Shown here: positions 11,701 through 21,349 of the stretch, in pieces
How the letters are laid out: each line of letters begins with the position of its first letter
How positions within the stretch are numbered: the stretch's first letter is position 1
NCBI GenBank assembly: GCA_017311315.1
Contig: CM029627.1
Coordinates: forward strand, 464,447-528,446
Direction of reading: 5' to 3'
Source of the DNA: Dendrocalamus latiflorus
Taxonomy: Eukaryota; Streptophyta; Magnoliopsida; Poales; Poaceae
DNA length: 64,000 nucleotides
The notes under the pieces: generated by a model
The model's input: the letters and a program-made list of their open reading frames with translations, nothing else
Database searches by the model: none
Told to the model about the DNA's origin: nothing
Position numbers and translations under genes: made by a program

Positions 11701-13271
11701 AAGGGGAAGAGGGCGGCGGGGGAGGGGCGGAGGGGGAGGGGGCAGAGGCGGCGGGGGAGGGGCGGAGGGGGCAGAGGCGCCGGGGAAGGGGAAGAGGGCG
11801 GCGGGGGAGGGGCGGCGGTGGAGGGGGCGACGGGGGAGCCGGGCGCGGTGGGGGCGGTGGGGGAGGGAGCGGAGGGAGAGGGGGCAGAGGCGCCGGGGAA
11901 GGGGAAGGGGAAGAGGGCGGCGGGGGAGGGGCGGCGGGGGAGCCGGGCGCGGTGGGGGAGGGGGCGGAGGGCCGGAGGCGCTGGGGGAGGGGGACTGGGG
12001 CGGCGGGGTAGAGGGCGTCGGGCGCGCAAGGGGCAAGGGGATGTGTTGGCGGCGCTGGGCTGGGGAGAGGCCGTCTGAGGTAGGGTTTTTTGGCTGCTTT
12101 TTATATGAAGTGTAGAGGACCCACATGTCAGTGATCCCCGACGGTTAACGGGGACGGTGATCACTTCCCCGGCCCCGGCCCCGCCATCCCCGACGGGGAC
12201 AGTATTTTGCCCACGAAAATCCCCGCGGGGAATAAAATCCGTCAGACCCATCCCCTAATAGGTGAATTCACCGTCGGGGATCGGGGATCGGGTCACCATT
12301 GCCAACCCTAGCGAGAATATTTCTGCACTCTGCATATCTGCTATAGCTCAAGTACCTGATCATATATGAGTACATTCTGTGGTTTGTGTTCATAGAGCAA
12401 CTGATCATGCTGTTTAAACCTGCTGAGCTTCCATGAGTTTTAGTTTGGTTATGCATCACGGATTTGTAGCGTTGTCCATGTAGGTCACTTCAAGTTAGCT
12501 GCCAGATCATACATCATAAACAGCACTTTAAAAAGCACTTTTCCTTTTTGCAGGTAAAAAGGACAGGTCAAGGATGTACAACTTTTTCCATGAGGACCAT
12601 TATGTGCATCCTGACAATATTTTTGAAGCCATTTTTGGTGAGCACGGTTTTACTTGGTCCCATATATCATGGGAGGGTTTTCATTTCAGAGATACATCGT
12701 CCAGATTTAGATGGGCTGATGAATCGCGAAGAGAAAGGGTTTCAAGTGAGAGTGATGATGAAAGAGAGGATGGCACTAGTGGAAGAACAACCAGCATTGG
12801 GTCACATGCGCATAGGGTCATCCTTGGATTACCACCATGTGGTCCACTAACTCTAGATGATGTTAAAACTGCGTCAGTTTTCTTTTTGTCATCATTCCTC
12901 AAGTTGTTGTTTGTCTTGCTATCATTACATTTTCTTTTGTATGGATGCATAAGTACTGCCCCACTAGTGTTCACCTGAATTACTTGTGAAATGCAGTTTC
13001 CGGGCATCCGCTCTGAGGTGGCACCCTGACAAGCACCCAGGCTCTTCACAGGTAACCAGTTCAGTTTTTGTGATTAAACAACAGCATACAACAGATCCTG
13101 GTGCAGTTGTTGTACTTCATTATCAGTCCCAAATCAATTTGCAAAGTCCTCTATGGTAACAAAGGGTATACATTTTCTTTTACATATGTGTTGCAGGCCG
13201 TGGCTGAAGAAAAGTTTAAGCTCTGCGTGAACGCATATAACTCTCTCTGCAATGTCCTCAAGGCTGATTAG
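8738..13271 (+). CDS. C-terminal J-domain (DnaJ-like) protein, probably mitochondrial
   Basis: Seven coding exons: 8738-8875, 9687-9716, 10165-10260, 10438-10531, 12554-12872, 12997-13051, 13197-13271. They give 268 residues, with phases closing throughout. The N-terminus (MQAAPWGKTLPVLRNHL..., then SSSFHSTPIAF) resembles a mitochondrial presequence. The middle has KNYERYVVRQKRAEGKKALK-like basic sequence. The C-terminal 60 residues form a J domain: LTLDDVKTAFRASALRW, the HPD motif at about 235-237, then EEKFKLCVNAYNSLCNVLK. HPD is the motif that stimulates Hsp70 ATPase. A J domain at the extreme C-terminus is unlike canonical DnaJ but matches a plant group of small single-J proteins. The client and organelle are inferred, not shown. 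A 1.5-kb hAT insertion sits in the fourth intron. The exon-4 donor (tctg|gtcaag) is the least certain boundary. Confidence 0.88.
10780..12310. mobile_element. Non-autonomous hAT element with 8-bp target duplication
   Basis: A 1531-bp element that begins tagggatggcaacgggg and ends ccattgccaaccccta-like (ccattgccaaccct + a). It is flanked by the 8-bp direct repeat gcgagaat at 10772-10779 and 12311-12318. Eight-base duplications and TAG..TGGCAA ends are hAT features. Subterminal regions are packed with cccgacggg/ccccg motifs. The interior holds two copies of a ~62-bp direct repeat (about 11069-11130 and 11202-11263) and a G-rich minisatellite. No transposase is present. It lies in the fourth intron of the J-domain gene. 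Confidence 0.92.
11448..12010. repeat. G-rich minisatellite inside the hAT element
   Basis: About 560 bp made almost wholly of permuted units such as ggcgccggggaagggg, gaagagggcggcggggg and aggggcggaggggg. Because stop codons are nearly excluded, long Gly/Arg/Glu frames (plus) and Pro/Ser/Leu frames (minus, up to 316 codons) appear; these are composition artefacts, not genes. Runs of three or more G recur on the sense strand of the host gene, so the transcribed intron could form G-quadruplexes. Confidence 0.85.
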
Positions 13272-13559
13272 TCTTGCTTTTTCACGAATGGTGGTTGCAG
13301 CTTGCCATCACTGGAGGTTGTTAACTTGTTGTAACAGTTTATCAAGGATCAGGAGTGTAGACTTCGAGTGGAGCCAAAGCTTGTATGCATCAGTTGTTTC
13401 TTTTTACAACATTCGTTCGATGATAAATTTAAGCCAAGCTCCAACATGGAAGGAGATTGTGTTTTAACAGGCAATGTATAACGCTGTAACTTTGATTCAT
13501 TCATTTGATATCTCAATTTCGACAGTGAAATAAAACAGACTTGTTTCACAGCATGAGAC

Positions 13560-15073
13560 TGTTACATATATACTTTGTGCATGATTAGTCAGGGTGTTCT
13601 TTGCTTATTTCCATTCCTTGTATCGTGTATATATTAGCCTTTTGGCCTATTAGAATAGTATGAAGTTCATTTCTTAACATGGTATTAGTCCATGAGAAGA
13701 CTAGGGTTAGGTTTTCCAACCCTAGTCGACGTCATCGCGTCTATGTCCCTCCCTCACGCCCCCCTGTGCACGTGTCATAGCCTCTCAGCCGTCGTGTCGA
13801 GCTGCCCGCGTCTTCTGGGCATAGCGTCGATTGCGCGCGCCCGTGTTGCACCACACCGCCACCTCCTGCTGTTGTGTTGCGCCTATGCCCGTGCTGTCGC
13901 ACCTGCATCGCTGCCTTCCGGCCGCTATGCCAGCCAGCCTCGGCCAGATCTGATGTCGCCCTAGCTCTGGCCAACTCCGCCCGACCACCTTAGCTAGCTC
14001 CGCGCCCCTGCTGTCACCCCGATTAGCTCCAGCCGCCGCTCCAGCCAGATCTAGCCGACACCTCCTGGTCGTCGCCTCGGCTAAATCTTGGTTCCCTTCG
14101 TTACTTTCTTAGGATTGAGTTTTTTCTACGCCTAAGGGCTATTACCTCTTCTAGGAGAAGTACATTCAAAATCTTCTTGCTCATGCTTGTCTCACTAATC
14201 AGCGCACGGTGGACACTCCTATGAAATTTAGAGTCCATCTTCGACCCACTGATTGTGAGCCCCTTGAAGACCCCACTTGATACCTTCACTTTGTCGGTAG
14301 TCTAGTCTACCTTGGGATCACTAGACTAGATATTTTTCACTCTATTCACATATTGAGTCAGTTTGTTTCGGCTCCCACTCAGCTCCACTACAGCCATTTT
14401 CTTCGTGTTCTGCAATATCTTCATGGGACCATCTCTCATTGTTTTTTCTTTCCTCATTCTAGCTCTTTACAGCTTCACGCATACTCTGATGCGACCTGAG
14501 CTAGTGATCATTTTGATCATCAATCTCTTTCTACCTACTGTGTATTTCTTGGTTCCTCTCTTATTGCGTGGAAGAATAAGAAGCGGACTACAGTTTCTCA
14601 TTCAAGTGTTAAGGCTGAGTTGAGGGTTACAGTGTTGCTAACTGCTGAGATCACTTGGTTACGGTGGCTCCTTGCGAACTTTGGCATTTCTATCTTTGCA
14701 TCGACTCCTCTTTTGTCAGACAGCAAGGGTGTGATCAGTATTGCTCACGATCTAGTAAAGCATGAGCTCATAAAGCGTATTGGCATTGATACTTTCTACA
14801 TGAGATCGTAGGTGGTTGCTCTCCAGTATATGCCTTCAAAGGTTCCATTAGCAAATTTCTTCACTAAGTCACAAATCAGAGTTCAGCATTGCTTCTACTC
14901 TCAAAACTCAGTGTTTCTAATCCAGTATGAGTTTGAGGAGGTGTTATGTGTACACACACACTATACATGATTATTCTTTTGTACATGGTGTTCTTTGCTT
15001 ATTTTCATACCTTATATCCTGTATATATTGGCCTTTTGGCCCATTGTAATAGTATGAAGTCTATTTCTTAATA
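13560..15073 (+). mobile_element. Deleted Ty1/copia retrotransposon with short LTRs
   Basis: Paired direct repeats of 120 bp (13560-13679, TGTTACATA...CTTAACA) and 132 bp (14942-15073, TGTTATGTG...CTTAATA) act as LTRs. Both contain the same 'tggccttttggcc' and 'aatagtatgaagt' segments. A tggtattag sequence directly after the left LTR resembles a tRNA-iMet primer site, and gagtttgaggagg precedes the right LTR as a polypurine tract. No clear 5-bp target duplication is visible, so ends may have decayed. The interior is only 1.26 kb: gag, protease, integrase and most reverse transcriptase are gone. Confidence 0.8.
14110..14935 (+). pseudogene. Copia polyprotein remnant (RT C-terminus and RNase H)
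   Basis: Shifted frames match the end of a copia pol. There is a connection region (IQNLLAHACLTNQRTVDTPM), then YLHFVGSLVYLGITRLDI, then LRVLQYLHGT. RNase H follows: LQLHAYSDAT, HSSVKAELR, TAEITWLRWLLANFGI, SDSKGVISIAHDLVKHE. The frame is broken by in-frame stops (for example after DAT and after YMRS) and frameshifts, so it cannot be functional. Confidence 0.8.
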
Positions 15074-15800
15074 GCATAGATGCCGATGTTGATGGTGCAC
15101 AGAGTTTTAGGCTCGAAAAGCAGTTTAGAGAAATGTTTTCAAGAAGCCGTTTGAAAAAACCATCTGGTTTATTTTGGCTTTCGGAGAAAAAAAAGAACTC
15201 GACTTTTTGGTTATGGCGGCGCTCCAATGGGCTTTGGCTGGAGGCTTCGACTTCCGATTGAAATTACATTGTAGCAGCTGTTAATTTTTTGTACGAAAAA
15301 ATGAGGAAAATAGAAAAAATAAAAACATTATATCGTCATAGATAATGCAAAGGAATATGAGAAAAAAGAAAAATAAAAGGCAAAGAAAGTTAAAAAGCTA
15401 AAATAAATTAAAATTAGAAATCAATGCGTTCTAAAGTGTTGCTTGGTTGGGCTGAAATAAGTTGCTTTATGGCTGAAATTGTATTATAGCTAGTTAAAAT
15501 TTTATTGTAGCTGATGGGTGTTTATTTGGCGTAAATAAATTTAAAAAAAAATAAAAATAAAATAAAAAAATTAGCTCATCATATACAATACAAACGAATA
15601 TAGAAAAAGAACCGGTAAAAAAGCAAAAAAACCAAAAAATTAGAAAAAAACGAAATTTAGAAATAGTAAAAAATAAACCAGAAACCCATATAAAAAATAA
15701 GCAGGATCTAAGTGATTTCGGACTTCAGGAAACTGAAAATTAAAACGGCCCAGATGAACAGTCGTCCGTCTTGACGATGTGGTGTCATGTCAGGGTTATG
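15074..15800. repeat. Dispersed A-rich repeats, family R2 (two copies)
   Basis: Copies near 15280-15440 and 15500-15680 share the core 'atcgtcat.gataatgcaaa' followed by aaaa-rich sequence ending in 'aaattagaa'. The same family occurs near 2330-2450 and 59265-59420 in this orientation, and near 19310-19450, 20210-20410 and 34255-34440 reversed. Poorly conserved ends prevent exact limits. No coding capacity. Confidence 0.6.
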
Positions 15801-16247
15801 ATTAGGCCGGGAGAAAGCAAAGTTGGTCGGTGCGACTCGGCTGACATGCCATCAATGAGCACGCCGCGGGCACAGATGTACTAGTAGTAGTGTAGTACGC
15901 GGCACTGGCTGCTTGGCAGCATGACATCAAGATCCTTGACTGCTTTAAACAGCAAATCATGAGACACAGAGAGACCTCGGAACCAGTCACATTGACTTCT
16001 GCGGCAGCAGCTGCTGCTGCTGCTATGTGAGTGCGACAAACACGGTCAGAAAGAAAGAGAAAGAAACGTAAAGAGATCACTGACAACGCGGGCACATCAA
16101 TTAGCATATATAGAGCATCCTTAAATCGCAGTGAACAAGCTAGACAAATCACGCTAGGCTCGTAATAACCTCCTAGACATCCGAACTAACTGACGACGAG
16201 TAAACTAGTCTCTAGTGGAACAGTGGAGTAGCAGGCACTGGCTCGAG

Positions 16248-16927
16248 CTAGAAGCAGAGGATGGCGACGGCGGCTGCGACGGAGAAGGCGAAGGTGGTGA
16301 TGAGGAATGCGAAGTGGATGGCCCAGCTGCGCTTGAACTTGGCGAGGTACCTCTCGGGCGGCTCCTGGTACGGCACCTCCACGTCCGCGGCGGCAACCAC
16401 GTCGCCGCCGGACTTGAGCATGCGCAGCCTGTCGGCGGCCAGCGCCAGCGTCAGCTTGTGGCACCGCCGCTGGTACCTACAAGCGCAGTTGCAGTGTTAA
16501 GGAATTGAAATCGATTGCATGCACTTAGAGGTTAATTGCGTGATGACTGGGTTAACCTGAATCCGTTGAGGCAGCGGAGGTGGTGCGCGACGGCGGCGTA
16601 GAAGGCAAGGTGCGCGAGGGAGAGGAGGCCCGCGGGGACCCAGAGGTGGCGGCACTGGAGGCGTGCGGGCGGCGACTGGGCGACGGCGGAGAGGGCGAGG
16701 GCGAGGAAGAGGAAGAAGGCGAGGAAGAGGCGCCAGAGCTCCTGCTTCTGCGAGTCGGCCGCGCGCTTCTTCTCCACCGTCTTCTCGAAGTGGAGCTGCA
16801 CCACCGTTCCCAGGGCCTGCGCCGCCGCCTCCCGCGTGACCACGTCCCCGCCTCCCCGCCCAATGCAGGCCTCCCCAACCGCCACCGCATCGCCCAGCCT
16901 AATCCCCATCCGGTGCTGCTGATCCAT
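16248..16927 (-). CDS. Plant membrane protein of unknown function, 199 residues
   Basis: Two exons, 16927-16557 and 16476-16248, join in phase 2 within codon 124 (Arg). I chose ATG at 16927 (MDQQHRMGIRLGDAV) because the longer upstream frame has no ATG. Residues 30-60 are helical and charged (QLHFEKTVEKKRAADSQKQ). Three hydrophobic segments lie near 66-84 (RLFLAFFLFLALALS), 95-116 (LWVPAGLLSLAHLAFYAAV) and 175-198 (AIHFAFLITTFAFSVAAAVA). Between the second and third is a basic stretch (RYQRRCHKL) and an acidic/Pro segment (VEVPYQEPPERY). The last hydrophobic segment ends at the C-terminus. I do not know a named family or function; it is clearly coding from GC content, clean splice sites and phase. 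Confidence 0.75.
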
Positions 16928-17959
16928 CTCGGAATTGGAGTAGAAACGAATCTTGGCCGGCGGCAATCCAGTAAGTTTTGTACTCTCTGGGCGTGCCGGC
17001 TAGGCTACGGCCACTAGTGAGCAGAGGTGGTGGGCTAGCTCAGCTCTTCAATTGATACAAGAGAGGATCCAAAGTGAATTGAATGGTTTTGTTTGCTTTG
17101 TGATGGATGCATGCGTGCATGGATATGGAGGAAGCTTTTAGCTACCAGAGAATCCGAGATGGATCTGGTTTGGAGCGATCGAGCCGCCCGGCCGTTGATT
17201 TGCCTGGTGCTCTACGTTACGTGCCGCCGTGTCTGCTCCGATCATTCTTGGTGTGGCTCACCTGGCTTTTTAACCTATCTTCGTTTCTCTGCTGCTGCGA
17301 CGGACGGCAGACGAGCAAGAAGCAGGACCATCTCCTTGGCGTGGTGCCGTGGAGTTGCGGTCATTAGAGCTGTGGAACGTAATTAGAGCGTTGGATGCAG
17401 CAGCAAAAGTGAGGACCAGGTGCCAGTAAACATTTCCCTTCAGGCTTTCAGTAATGAAGAAAAATAAAAACGAACAAGCTAGCTAGCTCGATCACCAAGA
17501 CAGAAGCTGGCAGGCGACAGAAGGGGCATGTGGGGATGCATCCCTGCCTGCCTGTGGTGTACCCTTGGTCTCATCCACACGTACCCATTACTCCATCTTC
17601 ATTTACTTAGTTTAGTATTCAACTACATAGTCTGCTAGAAGTAACAAAGAACCAATGATTCAATTACTCACTTTAATACTCAATTACATAGTCTGGTGAA
17701 ATTAACAAAGAAACAATTATTCAATTACTTAGTTTAATATTCGGTACAGTTGTACACCGCCACCACACCTGTCGACTGCCACCACGCATATATCGGCTGC
17801 TCTTCGCCAGCAGCAAGATGCTTGCAATGCCAAGCCGAAAAGCATCGCACTTGCCCCTACCTCTTACCTTCCCTCGGTGCGTGCAAAACCCGAGAGGAGA
17901 AAGGATAATTATTAGGATCCTATGCGATCGCAAGGATCTACACTTTTACTATTTAGGAG
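16928..17959. other. Spacer upstream of the membrane protein gene
   Basis: No gene supported. Presumed 5' leader and promoter of the minus-strand membrane protein gene in the first few hundred bases. Contains 'agctagctagct' repeats near 17479-17490 and two near copies of a 'ttcaattactcactttaat' motif at 17659-17740. Confidence 0.45.
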
Positions 17960-18521
17960 TAGAGATGGCAACGGGTAAATACCCATCGGGTATTGGTATT
18001 TCATACCCGTACCCGCTAGGTGTAAATTTACCCGTCGGGTTACCCGTATCCGCACGCGGGTAGGAAAATTTACCCATACCCGTACCCGCGCGGGTATTAC
18101 TACCCGACGGGTAACCCGTACCCGCAAGCATACCCGGTTCAACACATAAGAATATCATCAATTTAGACATTCATTAATCATACATGCCAAGCACAAAAGC
18201 GTCTAATGATCAAAATTAGCACATCACATAAACATACTTGACATGACCATATCAACATATGACAAACAAATAAACAATCAACAACAAGTAGATAATAAAA
18301 TTAACATTTGAGTGAGATATCTAGTTGTCTAATGCGGGTATTCATTACCCGCGGGTAGGCGGGTATGGGTAGTATATACCCACACCCGCACCCGTCTACC
18401 CGGCGGGTAGAGGATTTCGCCCAATAATGTACCCATGGGTACATAAAATTTTCCATACCCGTCTCTTTATCGGGTAAAACCTGTTGGGTATTCGGGTATC
18501 GGGTACCCATTGCCATCTCTA
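17960..18521. mobile_element. Short hAT element with 8-bp target duplication
   Basis: A 562-bp element with ends tagagatggcaacgggt and acccattgccatctcta, flanked by tttaggag at 17952-17959 and 18522-18529. Subterminal arrays of 'cgggta/tacccg' motifs occur at both ends. Non-coding, so it needs a transposase in trans. It shares its ends with the elements at 10780-12310 and 43814-44649. Confidence 0.92.
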
Positions 18522-18529
18522 TTTAGGAG

Positions 18530-20780
18530 TGACTATTGCAGCGACTGTTTTTTTCCTGTTCATCTTTAGTTATTTTTTTATACTGTAACTTTAGTTGACT
18601 GAGAGTGCAACTTCAGAAGGAATATTAGAGGGTGGTGCCCCAGTTGCCCGGAAACGGCTGCCGTGGCAGCCAAAATTGCCCACCGTGCGTCCACTTCGGC
18701 TGCCACGGCACGGTTTTGGCAGGAAAGGCCGGCCGCGGTGCCGTTCGCCGGTGCCGACGGACCATGCCGAGGAACCCTCAAAATGGCCCGTGTGCTAGGC
18801 CAAAATCACGGTGATTCCACCGTCCGCCAGCCAAGGAAAATAATGTTCCTCTCCGGTACCAATCTACCCCTGGGGTCACAGGGCCAGGTATAGCTCAACT
18901 TTAGATGATTGAGAGTGCAACTTCAGATAACTGAGAGATAAAAAAAATTAGTCAACTGTACAATAGCAAAACCGTTACTATTTTACCTCTCTCCATCTAA
19001 TATGACAAGTGAATGAAATGACCTATCTTTCCAACCAATCTTTACGTTAATACTTGTCCCACAACTTAAGTACCTTAATTCCGATAGGAACCTTTATGTG
19101 GATGGTTGGATTGTAGTGACTCCCAAGCACCATATATGGAAAGTCTCATTATGTATTAGCCTATCTTCCCAACTATTCTTTTGCCTTGTCGTAATAATCT
19201 TTCAAGTTGGTTGGACATGATATAACTGATTTGATTTTCACATCTAATCTCACGTACTTTTGGACTATTGATCACGCCTTTAGGTCTCGCTCATTTGGGC
19301 TTAAACTTCTGGCTTATTTTTTACTATTTCTAAATTTCGTTCTTTTCTGGTGGTTTGCTTTTTTTTAGCTTTTTTACCGATTCTTTTTCTCGTATTCATT
19401 TGCATTGTCCATGATGGGTTAACCTGGTTTTTAATTTTTTTAAATTTAGTTACGCTAAATAAGTTACCATCAACTACAGTGTAATTTCAGCCATAAGTCA
19501 GTTTATTTCAGTCCAATTGAACGACACCTTGGATCCATGCTTCATTTAGATCTCTAGGGTTGATCAAGCCCCAACCCCACCACTAGCCTGATGATGGTGG
19601 CGACACTGACAACGGCTATGGTGGTAACAATTACAGAGCGGTTGGTAGGGTAGGTAGCGAGGTGACGAGGGCGCTAGCTAGCGGTGTGAGGTGGTCAGCA
19701 CCGGCGACCACGCCAAAGAAGATGACCGGGGTATTGGGGTAGGCAGCGTCAGCAGCGCGTGGCATTGAGGTAATGTAGGGTAGTTAGGGAAGAGGGGTTA
19801 GGGTATGGTAGCACAAATCTTTGTGCAATCATTCAATTTTAAATATATCTTTTTTAGGTGATAAACCTCCATGTTTTTGGGATAGAAGCGGTCATTTGGG
19901 AATATTCTGAGGAGTCTATCTATTTTTAGGGCCTACTTAGAAATAATGCATGAATTTGTAGTACGCAAAGAGCGCAATGGTTGACAAGTTGGTGAGCAGG
20001 CAATTTTTGCTATTGAATCGAATGTGTTGGAGGCTTGTCTACACAAAAATAATAGTAACCAACACTACTCACTATTTCTAGGGGAATTTGTAATTATTGC
20101 AATATGTGGCAATTTATTTTTTTATATAAATGGTGTGCCCTTGACGGTGGATACATAGAATATTGGAAGTCCGAAGCATTAGGTTCAGGTCCGCTCTAAA
20201 CGATTTTAGCTTCTAAGTTTTTTTTTTGCTTTTGATTTATGTAAGCTAGAAGTCACTTGGAACACATCAACTTCTAATTTTGGTTTATTTTGATTTTTTT
20301 GGTATTTTTGCTTTTTTTCTTATTTCTTTGTATTATCCGTGACGATATAATGGGGTTTTTTTTATTTTTTTTCTCAGAAAAAATTAACAGTCGCTACAAT
20401 GCAATTTCAACCATAAGACAAAAATCATAGACACAAGCTTAAGCAATAAGCCAGTTGAGCACCACCAATCCAATGTCAAGCAAGTCATAAAAAATCGTAT
20501 TTGAGGAAAAATGTTAAATCCTTGAAAGAGACATTTTTGTACTGGTTGGTTTGGGCTTTTTTTGCTTCACCAAACTTTGTTCTTCTTTTTAAATAAAGAG
20601 ATAGGAATACCAGAAAACTGGGAACGGCAGAACAAAGGATGAGACATGCGCTGGATGTGACCTGCAAATAAATAAATAAAAAATCAGGCACTGATTTGTT
20701 ACTAAAGTAATAAACATAAGGTGTAATGTGAAAAGGTAACCATTCCCTTTTAAGTGCCTTTTGCCCTTTCCCAGAGGTGA
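18530..20780. other. Spacer upstream of the pyrophosphatase gene
   Basis: No gene supported. A 31-bp direct repeat (aactttagttgactgagagt type) occurs at 18587-18617 and 18897-18927 around a GC-rich 279-bp block. Two reversed copies of the A-rich family R2 lie near 19310-19450 and 20210-20410. A GC-rich stretch at 19600-19760 has no convincing frame. Confidence 0.45.
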
Positions 20781-21349
20781 ATCGAGGATTGATAGGCGCC
20801 TGACTTGTTGTTTCCACCTCCGCCTCCACCCCCGCCGTTGCTCGCGGTCTCCATACGCAGGTGATTGTTCCTTCTCTGATCCGGATTTTCTTTTGCGTGA
20901 TCCAAATCTTAGCTTCCTTTCCCGTTCGATCTTACCTACTGTGATCGATCCAATCTGTGCGCGCAAGATGGTAGCATGTATCGTGATTTGTCCTCATTTC
21001 ACCGCTATACCGATTCGATCTCCTCGTCTGCTTGATGATGATGACGGTGCGATCGATCCGTATGCCTCGCCGAGACTTGATCTGAGTGTAACTAGGGACC
21101 TAGGATCAATCGGATCAAGAACTGTATTTTCCTCAGTTGCTAATCACATAGATAGATGCCTTAGGAGGTGTGTACATAGTTGGTGATATTTACTTCTGGT
21201 AGGGAAAAAAGCTATCGACTGTTGATTTCGCTGGATGCTTTGAGTCTCCTGCTGCTGCAGTTAATAGAACCAACATGTTATTTCAGTCTATTTGGGAATA
21301 TGTGCTATAGTGTATAGATGTTTGATATGTGGGTCATTTGTGTAGGACG
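20780..21349 (+). promoter_or_regulatory. Leader exon and 5' UTR intron of the pyrophosphatase gene
   Basis: A pyrimidine-rich stretch at about 20800-20860 ends in ccatacgcag|gtgatt, a good donor at 20861. The intron would end at tgtgtag (21345), four bases before the ATG at 21350. An intron in the leader is common in plant soluble pyrophosphatase genes. The transcription start is not defined. Confidence 0.5.

Noticed and set aside
11301..12251. Long Pro-rich minus-strand frame and matching Gly/Arg plus-strand frames
   Set aside because: They fall in the G-rich minisatellite of a hAT element, exist in several frames at once, and lack any domain; stop codons are rare there for compositional reasons.
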